DNA of 34,850 bases from a virus: IMG/VR virus record IMGVR_UViG_3300034198_004558, positions 1 to 34,850 of that record, one strand, 5' to 3'. Below are positions 5,411 through 15,364 of the stretch, one piece after another. Under the pieces are notes generated by a model that was given only the letters and a program-made list of their open reading frames with translations, was not told the origin of the DNA and did no database searches. Each line of letters starts with the position of its first letter. The stretch's first letter is position 1. Both the position numbers and the translations under genes were made by a program.

Positions 5411-7225
5411 ATGACTGATGTAGCACACATCCTTGCACGGGTTTCATACCTGCGCCGCAAAGCCTCAGAGCGTGACCAGCGTTGGTCAGATGTTCTAGAG
5501 GTTCGTAAGGGTAACATCAATAAGGTTTTCCCTGGATTGTTCCCAGATGATTACCCTAAGCCACTTGTGGCTAACTTCATTGACACCGCTGCCCGCGATA
5601 TCTCTGAGGTAATTGCTCCGCTACCAGCAATGAACTGCAACTCAACCAACAGCGTTTCAGACCGTGCACGCACTAGAGCTGATAAGCGCACCATGATTGT
5701 TGCGGGATACCGCGACCAATCACGCCTACAGACTCAGATGTTTAGTGGCGCAGACCGCTACATAACCTTTGGTATGCTGCCATTTGTTATTGAAATTGAC
5801 CATGAACTTAAAACCCCTATTGTTCGTGTAGATAACCCTATCGGCTCGTACCCAGACTATGATCGCTTCGGTCGTTTAACCTCATACACCAAGCGTTATT
5901 TAAAGACTGTTGAAGATTTATGTGCAGAGTTTCCAGAACATGCACCTGTAATTCGCGGTAACTACCGTGAAGGTGGCCAAAATGCTACCCTAGAAATGTA
6001 CCGCTACCACGATAAAGACATGACTATGCTTTATCTTCCAGGTCGCGGCAACTATATACTAGCCAAAATACCTAATCCAATTGGTAAGATCATGGTTGTT
6101 ACCGCTGTACGTCCAGGCGTTGACACCGATGAGACTATGCGTGGTCAGTTTGATGACGTACTATGGGTGCAGGTGGCGCGTTCGCGCTTCGCTACCCTTA
6201 GCCTTGAAGCGGCACAGAAGTCTGTGCAAGCACCATACGCACTACCAGCAGACGTTAACATTCTGGAAATTGGTCCAGATGCTACCATTCGTTCTGCTTC
6301 CCCCGAGAAGATTCGCCGCGTAGACCTTAATGTTCCTCCTGGTTTGTTCCAAGAGTCTGCAGCATTAGACCAGGAAATGCGAGTTGGCTCGCGTTACCCT
6401 GAGGGTCGTTCAGGTTCTGTACAGGGATCTATTGTTACTGGTCGTGGCGTTGAAGCCCTTATGGGTGGATTTGATACTCAGGTTAAAACAGCTCAGCAAG
6501 TTCTTGCTGTGGCGCTTAAAGATGTTATGGCCCTGTGTTTTGAAGTTGATGAAAAGATATTTGGTAAAGTTACCAAGACAGTTCGTGGCGTAGATGCTGG
6601 TTCACCATACGAAATAACTTACACACCAGAAAAAGACATTGCTGGTGAGCATATTGTAGATGTAACTTATGGCTTAATGGCTGGTCTAAATCCTAACCAG
6701 GCTCTAGTATTTGGTCTACAGGCACGCGGAGATAAACTTATCTCCCGCGACTTCCTTCGCCGTCAGATGCCTTGGGAAGTTAACGTTACATTAGAAGAAC
6801 AAAAACTTGAAATTGAGTCTTTGCGCGATGGTTTACTACAAGCTGTAAATGGATACGCACAGGCTATCCCAATCCTTGCACAAAATGGGCAGGATCCTGG
6901 TGAAATTTTAAAGCGCATTGCCAACGTTATCGAAGGCAGACTCAAGGGTGGCGCTTTAGAAGAAGTTGTAATGCAAGCATTTGCACCTGAAGAAGTTCCA
7001 GAACAGCTTGGTATGCCAGAACAACCTGCAGAAGCAGGTGTACCTGGTGGTCCAGGTGGCGCGGAATTAAACCCTAGAACTGGTATGCCACCTTCTGTCG
7101 TACCAGGTCAGGCAGGTATGGGCCCAGGTGGCCGTCCTGCAATGCAACAACTTCTCGCTGGCATCGGTCGGGGAGGAAACCCCTCGCTAGCAGCGAGTGT
7201 AGTTAGATCGGTCCCAGCAGGTTAA
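5411..7225 (+). CDS. Portal protein
   Basis: A 604-residue protein directly following terL, the usual place and size for a portal. The N-terminal half (VANFIDTAARDISEVIAPLP, then YITFGMLPFVIEIDHE and DNPIGSYPDYDRFG) is typical of portal proteins of the SPP1-gp6-like group. The middle carries long helices, and the last 70 residues are Pro/Gly/Gln-rich and probably disordered. It would form the dodecameric vertex that docks the terminase and later the tail. The exact family is inferred, but the role is well supported by context. Confidence 0.85.
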   Translation: MTDVAHILARVSYLRRKASERDQRWSDVLEVRKGNINKVFPGLFPDDYPKPLVANFIDTAARDISEVIAPLPAMNCNSTNSVSDRARTRADKRTMIVAGYRDQSRLQTQMFSGADRYITFGMLPFVIEIDHELKTPIVRVDNPIGSYPDYDRFGRLTSYTKRYLKTVEDLCAEFPEHAPVIRGNYREGGQNATLEMYRYHDKDMTMLYLPGRGNYILAKIPNPIGKIMVVTAVRPGVDTDETMRGQFDDVLWVQVARSRFATLSLEAAQKSVQAPYALPADVNILEIGPDATIRSASPEKIRRVDLNVPPGLFQESAALDQEMRVGSRYPEGRSGSVQGSIVTGRGVEALMGGFDTQVKTAQQVLAVALKDVMALCFEVDEKIFGKVTKTVRGVDAGSPYEITYTPEKDIAGEHIVDVTYGLMAGLNPNQALVFGLQARGDKLISRDFLRRQMPWEVNVTLEEQKLEIESLRDGLLQAVNGYAQAIPILAQNGQDPGEILKRIANVIEGRLKGGALEEVVMQAFAPEEVPEQLGMPEQPAEAGVPGGPGGAELNPRTGMPPSVVPGQAGMGPGGRPAMQQLLAGIGRGGNPSLAASVVRSVPAG

Positions 7226-7235
7226 GGAGAAAATA

Positions 7236-7421
7236 ATGGCTTTCGGATCAGGTAAGAAACCAGCCAATCAGGGTGGTTCAGGTAAGGCACCAGTTCAGGG
7301 TGCAAAGGTACAGGCAGCACCTGGCGGTGTTAAGAAGCCAGGTAAGAGCGAAATCAAGTTTGGTTACGCTCCTGCAGGTCAGGGCGGTTCAGGAACCGTT
7401 GGTAAGTCAAAGGGTTTCTAA
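7236..7421 (+). CDS. Gly/Lys-rich low-complexity protein, 61 aa
   Basis: Begins MAFGSGKKPANQGGSGKAPV and repeats G-G-S-G, G-K and P-A motifs to the end, with no hydrophobic core. A strong AAGGAG ribosome-binding site lies before the ATG. Strongly basic and disordered, it could bind DNA or fill a scaffolding or minor head role; it cannot be assigned. Its location between portal and head genes suggests a virion component. Confidence 0.7.
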   Translation: MAFGSGKKPANQGGSGKAPVQGAKVQAAPGGVKKPGKSEIKFGYAPAGQGGSGTVGKSKGF

Positions 7422-7423
7422 TC

Positions 7424-7774
7424 ATGTCTGACATGATGACCCCTAGAGTTCGCACAAATGCTGGAGATAACGGCAGCGTTAATCCTGTTTTTGGAAAAAT
7501 TGCTCAGTCTGCTAATTTTCAAAAGGGAGATAACGATTCTGCTGAAAAGCGTGTCAACACTTCCGTTGGAAAACAAAAAGATGACGATGATAACGAAAAG
7601 CAGGATAACGAAGGAAAAAGTGAAAACGAAGGAAGCAAAAAGGGTGCTGGAGAAATCCGTAAACCTAATGCTGAGGGCTCTAAGCCAACCATGTCTACAC
7701 TTCCAGTTCTTCCTACGGCAAGCAAGCCTAAAGTAAAAAAGAGTCTTGGCGGTACTTCAAACGGTGCGTACTAA
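7424..7774 (+). CDS. Highly charged disordered protein, 116 aa
   Basis: Starts MSDMMTPRVRTNAGDNGSVN. The middle (about residues 45-80) is almost entirely Asp, Glu, Lys, Asn and Gly, including a KDDDDNEKQDNEGKSENEG run, and the end is Pro/Lys-rich. It follows the previous stop by two bases. A hydrophilic protein next to the portal may be a head-internal or scaffold-like factor. Longer ORFs on other frames here are shadows of the repetitive charge pattern. Confidence 0.65.
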   Translation: MSDMMTPRVRTNAGDNGSVNPVFGKIAQSANFQKGDNDSAEKRVNTSVGKQKDDDDNEKQDNEGKSENEGSKKGAGEIRKPNAEGSKPTMSTLPVLPTASKPKVKKSLGGTSNGAY

Positions 7775-7872
7775 CGTATCAACAAACAAGCTCTAATTAA
7801 TAAACAAGTGTCCAGAAGTTATTCTGGTCTACTGAGTAAACCATTCGGATTAAATAAAAAGGCGGTAGAAAC

Positions 7873-8295
7873 ATGGCTCGTGGAGGATATCAACGTCCAT
7901 CAAGTCCAGCACCAGTTTCAGGCCCTGGGTCTTTATCCCAACGTACCGATGGTGGTCCAGCAGACAAGCAAGCCTCTAGATACGTTTCGGGTTTACCCTA
8001 TGGTGAGGGGCAGGCGTTAATGGCAACACAAGGTGCAGCTCCTATGGCTGCGGCACCAGAAACGCCAGAGCCTGCCCCCATCACTCCTATAGGTGCACCA
8101 TCACAACGTTCCGAAGAACCAGTAACTTCTGGCGCTAACGCTGGTGCTGGAGTTGGTATGAGTGCCTTAGGTTTACCAAATCCAGACATTGCTAGTTATC
8201 AAAGTACCAAAGATTATGTTCATGCTTTGGCACGAAATACTGATGCCTCACCAGCTTTAAAGTTTTTAGCGCAACGTATTAACGGAGCGTTCTAG
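7873..8295 (+). CDS. Pro/Ala-rich putative virion protein, 140 aa
   Basis: Encodes MARGGYQRPSSPAPVSGPGS, then a long Pro/Ala/Gly linker (about residues 20-105) and a short folded-looking helix at the end (DYVHALARNTDASPALKFLA). The ATG follows AAAGGCGG at ribosome-binding distance, after a 98-base spacer with only a small CCAGAA-GTTA-TTCTGG hairpin (7812-7827). Its TAG is followed immediately by the TTG start of the giant gene. The function is unknown; the architecture suits a head-associated or tether protein. Confidence 0.65.
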   Translation: MARGGYQRPSSPAPVSGPGSLSQRTDGGPADKQASRYVSGLPYGEGQALMATQGAAPMAAAPETPEPAPITPIGAPSQRSEEPVTSGANAGAGVGMSALGLPNPDIASYQSTKDYVHALARNTDASPALKFLAQRINGAF

Positions 8296-11200
8296 TTGAC
8301 TATAGATCCCTCATGGGCCTATAACGAAGCGCTCAACAATAACCCACATTTACAAAACTCTCCAGGTTTAGCTGCAGACGTTCTTCGTTCTCCCAGTCCT
8401 TTAACAACTGCGCCCGTTCTTGTTCATACTGCTACCATGTCTTCAGTGCAACAAGCAGCTCAAGATTATGCGGCAGAAAATCCTGTTCAAAATCATTGGT
8501 GGGACAGCGTTGTTCACAATGCTGCCACTAGCCTTGGTGCATTAAATAAACCTCTTAAAGAAGTTCAACGCGATTATAAGTACATTCATTCTTTATATTC
8601 TCGTCATGGTATTATTTGGGGAACTTTAGGTACTCTTGCTGTTGCAGGTGGAGCAACTATAGGTACCCTTGTTGCTGGTCCAATGGGAACTGTTATTGGT
8701 GCTGAACTTGCTGCTACTGGTTTGCGTAAAATTGGTGGCAATCTTGATGAATTTAAAAATTCTGTTACAGATTCAGAAAATGAAAATTACAAAGTTTCGG
8801 CTGGACGCGATTTTGCACACATGCTTCAAATTCAAAATACTGATTCGGGCGCTGGTAAATTAGTTTCTGGTGGTATAGATGCCACCTTTGATTTAACTAT
8901 GGATCCTTTAATGAAAGCTGGCAACCTTTCTAAAGTTTTAAAAACTGGTAAATGGGTTAAAGGTAGTAATAAATTTATTCCTTTAATTGCTCGTCCTGCT
9001 GGAGCACAAGCATTTTTAGAACGCAATAGTCTTCGCATGTATAGTGCCGATCAAGTTGCCGCTCTATACCAAACAGCAAAATTTGGAAATATTGCTGATA
9101 AAACTTTTGGTGCTGGCCGTCAATATAATCGCTCACTTGAAGAACTTGCTGGTATGACTACTGGTGATGTTATTGCAAAGTACCCTGAACTTCAGGGTCT
9201 TGCTTCTGAAATTGGTGCTGCAAAAAAAGCTGAAGATGTGCATAAAGTTTTTCTTCGCACTTTTTCTGAACAAGATTTAATGACTAAATTTGCCGTATCT
9301 GGCTCACCATTTGTGCCATCACGTTCTGTGGCTAGATCTGCATTATCCAGTGTTTCAGACAAATTACGTCAACCTGGTTGGGATAAATTAGATAGTAGCG
9401 TATTTGAATATCGTAATGCTGCTAATTTTATTATACCTCGCATTGTTAAAAATAATGATAATTCTGCAAAATTTATTTTACCGCTTGCTTTTAATCCATT
9501 TAGCGGTGAAAAATGGGCTTCAGCTTTAGCCAAAAAAACTCGCACATTTTCTGGTTACAAATCTTATGTAATCGATCAAGGAACCTTGGATCTCTCTACC
9601 AAAACGTTTAATCCAAATGATCCTGGTGCACTTGTTGGTATTTATCGTGTTATGCGTTTTTCTTTAAGTGAAAAATCCGCTCGCAATATTGCTGGTGCAT
9701 TTTCTGATGCTCCTGATTTGGCAACCAAAAGAAGTATATTGCTTGCTGGTTATCATGAAATGTTTAAAGCCGCTGGTCTTCCAAATGATTCTCACCTTGT
9801 ATCAGATTTATTAGAACAAATTGGTATGCACGGTGAAGGAACCATTGGATCTGGAACTTATGGTCACGGTCTTTCCCTTGGTGATGAAGCATCTATTGTT
9901 TCTACTGCCTCTGGTTCTAGTGCTGCGGCCCTTTATACACATCAAGCTGGTAAGTGGGCTTATCCTGATTTTGGTCAAGTTAAACTTGCAATGCGCAGTA
10001 TGGGTCATGTTGGTAAACTTTATGGCACCGTTGATGATTTTACCGCTCGCAACTGGACTAATAGTATCTTTAAGCCTTTAGCTTTGTTAACTACTGGTTT
10101 TGGTTTACGTATTGCGGCTTCTGAAATTATTCCTGCAATGATTCGCTTTGGCGGTCTTGACATGGCTAAAGCTAAAATAGCTGGCGCAGCCGCTAAAATG
10201 AATTACAAATTAATTCCTGGCGAAGATCAGCATGTTTTGGCTAATGTGGCTTTGGCTCTTTCGGGTAATGATTTTGATTACACTGCTGGTAAGTTACTTA
10301 CCGATGTTGCTGGCGATGTTCCTGGAAAGCCTATTCGTTCTGCTGTTGCTCGAACCCTTACTAAAATTGCCGATCCCGAAGATTTTGATTTAGCTGCACG
10401 TATTACACTTGCTACCAACGGTCACATGGCTACTGGTGCTACTTTATCTGGACATGGCACTGAAGCTGAATTTACTGAGCGTCAACGTCAGTTGCAAGAT
10501 TTAACTGGTCAACGCATCAAAAGAACCATGACTGAAGCACCTGATGGCAAATACAGTCATTACACTGCACATGACGATCATTTTGATATTCATTGGATTT
10601 CTAATTTACAAAAGGCTTCTCAAAATAAAGTAGCTCAATCTATTGCTGCAGATGTTCGCCAGGCTTTAGATAGTGGTCTTGGTCAAGATGAAGCATGGAA
10701 ACTTGCTCAAGTTAAAGAAGAAGCACGTATTCGTGGCGTACAATATGACCCTTTAGTATCAAATAATTTTGGCGAAAAACTAAAACCTGCTGAAGATATT
10801 TATGCAATGGATAGAAAAACTCTTTCGCGCTATAAAGATCAAGCACCACAAACATTTGCTTTTCATCGAATAGATGACCTACGCAATACTCTTACTGGTA
10901 CTGATGGAACTTTCCATGATAATTTCTTAAACATGATTGCAAACCGTCAGAAGCCAATGGTAACTGATGTTATGAATCTTGATTCAGCAACAAAGCCTAA
11001 GGCAGTTATTGGTCCAGAACTTGAACCTTACATTGGCAACAATGTTATGCAACGTATTATTCAAACTGGTTTCAAAAAAGTAATTGATCCTATTGTTGGT
11101 AATCTTTCACGTCAACCATTGTTTTTTCAACATACTAAACAAGCAATGACACTGTACCAGCCGATGATTGACGCTGGTATGATTAGTGAAGAAACTGGTT

Positions 11201-12771
11201 TGCGCCTAGCTATGACACGTGCAACTCACGCAATGCTTCCACAAATTCACAACGTGGCATTACGTACACAATTTTCTGTATTAGTGCAAAACTATTTACC
11301 ATTCTATTTTGCTCAAGAACAGGCTACTAAGCGTTATATTAAACTTGCTACAGATAATCCAGAAGCCCTTCGTGCATATCAACTAATTGAACAAGGTTTA
11401 AATGATCCTGGTTTTATACAAAAAGATGACCAAGGTAATCGCTACTTAATGTTCCCTGGTGTTGGTGAACTTGGTGCTGCAGCTATTTCTGGTGCTGCGG
11501 CTATTGGTTTACCTGTACAAGCTGGTCTTCCAGTTACAGTTCGTGGAAACATGGAGTCTCTTAAAACTGTTCTTCCTGAAATGAGCATGCCTGGTGTTTC
11601 ACCAATTATGGCTGTAAGCGCTAATGCAATTGCTTCTTTGCACCCCGAATGGGCACGTCAAATGAAAGCCATCATCGGTGACATGGCATTTGGTAGAGGC
11701 ATTATTGATGAAATAATTCCTTCGGCACCATTGCGTAACATGGTTAAAGCCGTAATTATTCGTGATGGAGATGCGTCATTCCAAAATGCAATGTTGTCAT
11801 CTATTGCGTCAGCTTCTTATGCCAAATCTACAAATCCTGATTACAACTTCCCAGGACCTGACGCATCACCCGCTGAAAAACAAGCATTTTTAGAACGCAT
11901 TAAAAATAATGCTACAAGCATTATGATTATTAAAGCAGTGCTTTCTGCTGTATCTCCTTTGTCACCACAAGTTACACAAGAGCAACTTGGACTACGCGAT
12001 GAATTTTATAAACTGGTTCAACAAAAAGGTGATTACCCTACGGCTTTGCATGAGTTTTTAATTAAACATGGAGATGGTGCAATTTCTTATACTGTTGCAC
12101 GTTCAGAAGGAACCATCAAGGGCGCTAACATGCCTTACACAAATGAAGTTGCTAACTGGCTAGAAAGTAATAATTCACTTCTTTTATCTAATCGTGCTGT
12201 AGGCGCAGCATTTCTTATTCCACAATCTGCTAGTGGTGGTGGAGACAAGCAAGCCATTTACGATGAAATCATGAAACTGCACTTACGCACTAAAAGAAAT
12301 CCTCAGGATTTTCTAGATGCCATTTATAGTGCTACTGGCAACAATGCTTACTTCCAGGATAAAGCTATTCATGATGCTACCATTGCTGCTGCTGGTGGAA
12401 ACAAATCAATGGTTGAAGCTGAGAATGCAAATTGGGCTACTTATAAATCTAATTTTGCTTTAGCCAATCCTATTTGGGCTGATGATTTTCAATCACCTGA
12501 AAAACGAAATATTGCCAAAAAGGCTATTGATGATTTGCAATATTTGTTTTCCAATAACAAAGTTCCAAATACAGAACAGTCTCGTTTAGTTTCTGGATTG
12601 CTTGATGACTATAAAAAACACCAAGAAGCCAAAGATCAAATTAGAGGATTAAATGTTAAAGTTACGTTAACTCAGGAAAATGATAACTGGGATGCGTACT
12701 TAACTCAATTAACAAAAGATGAACCTCGCCTCACAACTATTATTAACGGCGTTTTTAGAAGGTTGGATTAA
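8296..12771 (+). CDS. Giant virion-associated protein, 1491 aa
   Basis: The start is a TTG set eight bases after GGAG and adjoining the preceding stop. Residues about 109-140 are hydrophobic and Gly/Ala-rich (TLAVAGGATIGTLVAGPMG), able to insert in a membrane. A second notable segment (about 583-618) reads FKPLALLTTGFGLRIAASEI, of a kind I associate with very large actinophage structural proteins. Another (about 997-1019) is QNYLPFYFAQEQATKRYIKL. Most of the rest is predicted helical. Lying between portal and scaffold, it may be an internal or ejection protein that helps DNA delivery. No protease, lysozyme or transferase motif was found. The gene looks richer in T-ending codons than terL. Confidence 0.75.
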   Translation: MTIDPSWAYNEALNNNPHLQNSPGLAADVLRSPSPLTTAPVLVHTATMSSVQQAAQDYAAENPVQNHWWDSVVHNAATSLGALNKPLKEVQRDYKYIHSLYSRHGIIWGTLGTLAVAGGATIGTLVAGPMGTVIGAELAATGLRKIGGNLDEFKNSVTDSENENYKVSAGRDFAHMLQIQNTDSGAGKLVSGGIDATFDLTMDPLMKAGNLSKVLKTGKWVKGSNKFIPLIARPAGAQAFLERNSLRMYSADQVAALYQTAKFGNIADKTFGAGRQYNRSLEELAGMTTGDVIAKYPELQGLASEIGAAKKAEDVHKVFLRTFSEQDLMTKFAVSGSPFVPSRSVARSALSSVSDKLRQPGWDKLDSSVFEYRNAANFIIPRIVKNNDNSAKFILPLAFNPFSGEKWASALAKKTRTFSGYKSYVIDQGTLDLSTKTFNPNDPGALVGIYRVMRFSLSEKSARNIAGAFSDAPDLATKRSILLAGYHEMFKAAGLPNDSHLVSDLLEQIGMHGEGTIGSGTYGHGLSLGDEASIVSTASGSSAAALYTHQAGKWAYPDFGQVKLAMRSMGHVGKLYGTVDDFTARNWTNSIFKPLALLTTGFGLRIAASEIIPAMIRFGGLDMAKAKIAGAAAKMNYKLIPGEDQHVLANVALALSGNDFDYTAGKLLTDVAGDVPGKPIRSAVARTLTKIADPEDFDLAARITLATNGHMATGATLSGHGTEAEFTERQRQLQDLTGQRIKRTMTEAPDGKYSHYTAHDDHFDIHWISNLQKASQNKVAQSIAADVRQALDSGLGQDEAWKLAQVKEEARIRGVQYDPLVSNNFGEKLKPAEDIYAMDRKTLSRYKDQAPQTFAFHRIDDLRNTLTGTDGTFHDNFLNMIANRQKPMVTDVMNLDSATKPKAVIGPELEPYIGNNVMQRIIQTGFKKVIDPIVGNLSRQPLFFQHTKQAMTLYQPMIDAGMISEETGLRLAMTRATHAMLPQIHNVALRTQFSVLVQNYLPFYFAQEQATKRYIKLATDNPEALRAYQLIEQGLNDPGFIQKDDQGNRYLMFPGVGELGAAAISGAAAIGLPVQAGLPVTVRGNMESLKTVLPEMSMPGVSPIMAVSANAIASLHPEWARQMKAIIGDMAFGRGIIDEIIPSAPLRNMVKAVIIRDGDASFQNAMLSSIASASYAKSTNPDYNFPGPDASPAEKQAFLERIKNNATSIMIIKAVLSAVSPLSPQVTQEQLGLRDEFYKLVQQKGDYPTALHEFLIKHGDGAISYTVARSEGTIKGANMPYTNEVANWLESNNSLLLSNRAVGAAFLIPQSASGGGDKQAIYDEIMKLHLRTKRNPQDFLDAIYSATGNNAYFQDKAIHDATIAAAGGNKSMVEAENANWATYKSNFALANPIWADDFQSPEKRNIAKKAIDDLQYLFSNNKVPNTEQSRLVSGLLDDYKKHQEAKDQIRGLNVKVTLTQENDNWDAYLTQLTKDEPRLTTIINGVFRRLD

Positions 12772-13410
12772 ATGGTATATACACCAGAAACCACTAATAG
12801 TGGTACAAATCTTTGGGCTAATAGCCAATTTTACTTTGATCCGAATACTGGAAATTTAAGCGCAACTAATAATCCTTTTGGTGGAACAAATGTTCCTTGG
12901 GTTATGGATCCTGAAACACGCAGAGAAACTTATCGTGGTTATACAGATAAAACAGCATATGATAAAGCCTATGCTGATGCTGTTAAAAATTATGGCCTTA
13001 CTGGTAGCAATGTTTCTACTGGTAAAGGTGGCACTGGTAGGGGCAAAAGTGCTCCGCGCAATCAAACCAATGTATCTTACTCTAAAAAAGTTTACACTGA
13101 AGATGAGTTTCGTACTATTGGAAATGCTATTTCTCAAAACCTTCTTGGTCGTTTGTTAAGTGACAGTGAAGTAAAAAAGGCTCTAGCCGCTGCTAATGCA
13201 GAGTCTGTAAAAAATCCAAACAAAACTGTTACTAAAACTCATTACAATTCTAGCGGAACTTCTACCACTTCAAGCTCTACTACTTCAGGTGGTTTTGATG
13301 CACAGGCTTCTTTGGAGAAAAAAATTGGTGGTACTGTTGAATCACAGGCTTATACAACCAATAATGTTTTTAATGATGCTATGCGTATACTAGCAAGCAG
13401 GATTGGATAA
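12772..13410 (+). CDS. Putative virion protein, 212 aa
   Basis: Begins MVYTPETTNSGTNLWANSQF directly after the stop of the giant gene. The N-terminal third is Asn/Thr/Gly-rich. A basic patch follows (GKGGTGRGKSAPRNQ), then a helical segment (EDEFRTIGNAISQNLLGRLL) and a Ser/Thr-rich stretch. No family is recognised. Position and composition suggest a head or internal virion protein acting with its larger neighbour. Confidence 0.65.
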   Translation: MVYTPETTNSGTNLWANSQFYFDPNTGNLSATNNPFGGTNVPWVMDPETRRETYRGYTDKTAYDKAYADAVKNYGLTGSNVSTGKGGTGRGKSAPRNQTNVSYSKKVYTEDEFRTIGNAISQNLLGRLLSDSEVKKALAAANAESVKNPNKTVTKTHYNSSGTSTTSSSTTSGGFDAQASLEKKIGGTVESQAYTTNNVFNDAMRILASRIG

Positions 13411-13412
13411 GT

Positions 13413-14381
13413 ATGGCAAAGTTAACTCCTGCACAAATAAAAGCCAATGCTGCCGCTAAAGCAAAAGCAGCCGCTGCGGCTAAAGCTAAAGCTGCTGCAG
13501 ATGCTCAAAAAATAGCTGACGCTGCGTATGCAAAAATTCAAAGCAGTTACGGTCTCACTGACGCGCTTCTTAATACAGATCAGTTTGGTTCACTTAAAGC
13601 CGCTTTTGAGCAAATTCGTGCTCAAAAAATTACAGATCCTACTATTGCCGCTAACATCCTTGCTGGAACCGAATGGTTCAAAACGCATGGAGTTCAGGTT
13701 ACTCAAAACCTTGCATTAGAACAAACATCTCCTGGTATATTTCAACAAAATGTTGATGCCATCAAAGAGCAAATTCGTGATGAAGCTGCAAAAATAGGTA
13801 AAGCCCTATCTGAAACTGATCTTAATGCCATTGCCAAAGATGCTTTCATTTATGGTAAAGCCTATGATGCGTCTCAAGTAATTAATGACATTGTTGCTAA
13901 GGGCACGGGAACTGGTGGTGGCACTTATGGCACCACTATTAATGATTTAAAATCCTATACAGCAAATATGGGTGTTTCTTATAATGACTCTTGGTATACC
14001 ACTGCGGCTGACAAAGTTGCTGCTGGAGACATGACTCTTGCAGATTATCAAGCTGAAGCCAAGGCAATTGCCAAATCCAAGTATCAGGGTTTTGCTACTC
14101 AAATAGATCAAGGAATGACGGTTCAAGATATTGCCTCACCTTACATGCAATCTATGGCAAAACTTCTTGAAATTCCTTGGTCTTCAATTGGTCTTAATGA
14201 TACTACGATTAATCAGGCTTTAACTAGCATGGGTTCCAATGGAACGCCTCAAGCGCAACCTTTATGGCAATTTGAAACAAACCTTCGTAAAGACCCTCGC
14301 TGGGCTCAAACTCAAAATGCACGCGCAACTGTTGATAGCACTGCACGTAGCATTCTTCAGACATTTGGATTGGTTAGTTAA
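13413..14381 (+). CDS. Ala/Lys-rich helical putative internal virion protein, 322 aa
   Basis: The first 40 residues are almost pure Ala/Lys heptad-like helix (KANAAAKAKAAAAAKAKAAA). A folded helical body follows, containing YGLTDALLNTDQFGSL and DLNAIAKDAFIYGKAYDASQ, with a Gly linker in the middle. It resembles the next gene in overall helical style. The stop overlaps the next ATG (TAATG). Likely an internal or tail-needle-type virion component; the actual role is unknown. Confidence 0.65.
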   Translation: MAKLTPAQIKANAAAKAKAAAAAKAKAAADAQKIADAAYAKIQSSYGLTDALLNTDQFGSLKAAFEQIRAQKITDPTIAANILAGTEWFKTHGVQVTQNLALEQTSPGIFQQNVDAIKEQIRDEAAKIGKALSETDLNAIAKDAFIYGKAYDASQVINDIVAKGTGTGGGTYGTTINDLKSYTANMGVSYNDSWYTTAADKVAAGDMTLADYQAEAKAIAKSKYQGFATQIDQGMTVQDIASPYMQSMAKLLEIPWSSIGLNDTTINQALTSMGSNGTPQAQPLWQFETNLRKDPRWAQTQNARATVDSTARSILQTFGLVS

Positions 14382-15277
14382 TGGCAACTGTAGTAGACCC
14401 AACTTTAACACCCGCTCCAGCTAGCCCTGCCACTCCCGCTACTGCTGCCACCGCAACAACTGCACAAATAGATGCTATTGCCAACCTAAGCAAAACATTT
14501 GAATTGTATGGTCTTGGTACATTGGCTGCTAGTATTACAAATTTTATTTATCAAGGATATAGCACTGATACAGTTGCATTGTTACTCCAAGATACGCCAG
14601 AATATAAACAACGTTTTGCTGCCAATGATGCTCGCCGTAAAGCTGGGCTACCAGTTCTTTCTCCAGCAGAATACCTTGCTACTGAAGAGTCTTATCGTCA
14701 GATTATGCAATCTGCTGGATTGCCAAAGGGTTTTTATGATTCTCCTACAGATTTTCAAAAGTTTCTTGAAGGTGACGTTGCACCTACTGAATTAAAGGCT
14801 CGCGTAGATGCAGCGGCTAAAGCTGTGGATAACTCTGACCCTTACTACACACAATCTTTGCGTGAAATGTATGGGCTATCTAGTGGTGACATGATTGCCC
14901 ATCTACTCGATCCCGCTGTGGCTGCGCCACTTGTTGAAAAGCAATCTAAGGCTGCAGAGTATGGTGCTGCTGCGTTACGTCAAGGCTTGGCCATCAATAC
15001 TAAAAACTTTGAACAATACGCTGGTGGCATTGGCACGGGTATTGGCGCAGAACAGGGTATGCAACAGGTTGCTGAAATTACCCCTGGTCTTTCAAATCTT
15101 GCCACTATCAGTGGCACTAACTACAATCAATCAACTGCTGAGTCAGAAGTATTTGGTGGTTTGGCTTCGGCTAAACGTAAGCGCGATCAACTTGTCGCTC
15201 AAGAAGAGGGCCGTTTTACTGGTCGCTCAAACGTTGATTCTAAATCACTGCAAGGTGGTACTACGGGGCAATTCTAA
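14381..15277 (+). CDS. Helical putative virion protein, 298 aa
   Basis: After a Pro/Ala/Thr-rich leader (about 30 residues) it has helical segments including LYGLGTLAASITNFIYQGYS and SLREMYGLSSGDMIAHLLDP, and a basic C-terminus (LASAKRKRDQLVAQEEGRFT). Coupled to the preceding gene, with which it shares the Y-G-L helical motif style, it closes the group lying between portal and tRNA. An internal or ejection protein is the best guess. Confidence 0.65.
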   Translation: MATVVDPTLTPAPASPATPATAATATTAQIDAIANLSKTFELYGLGTLAASITNFIYQGYSTDTVALLLQDTPEYKQRFAANDARRKAGLPVLSPAEYLATEESYRQIMQSAGLPKGFYDSPTDFQKFLEGDVAPTELKARVDAAAKAVDNSDPYYTQSLREMYGLSSGDMIAHLLDPAVAAPLVEKQSKAAEYGAAALRQGLAINTKNFEQYAGGIGTGIGAEQGMQQVAEITPGLSNLATISGTNYNQSTAESEVFGGLASAKRKRDQLVAQEEGRFTGRSNVDSKSLQGGTTGQF

Positions 15278-15284
15278 TCCCCGC

Positions 15285-15364
15285 GCTGCATAGTCCCCAA
15301 GGTGGGGAAGCGGACTGTAAATCCGCCGCCTATGGCATGCCTGGTTCGATCCCAGGATGCAGCA
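15285..15364 (+). tRNA. tRNA-Tyr (anticodon GTA)
   Basis: A full cloverleaf can be drawn. Acceptor GCTGCAT (15285-15291) pairs with ATGCAGC (15357-15363), followed by discriminator A. The anticodon stem GCGGA/TCCGC encloses loop CTGTAAA with GTA at 15317-15319. A 13-base variable arm with GCC/GGC stem makes it class II, as bacterial tRNA-Tyr must be. The T arm is CCTGG-TTCGATC-CCAGG. The D arm (TCCCC-AAGGT-GGGGA) is compact. CCA is not encoded. It lies in the virion operon's plus strand between a helical virion protein and the scaffold. Confidence 0.92.
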
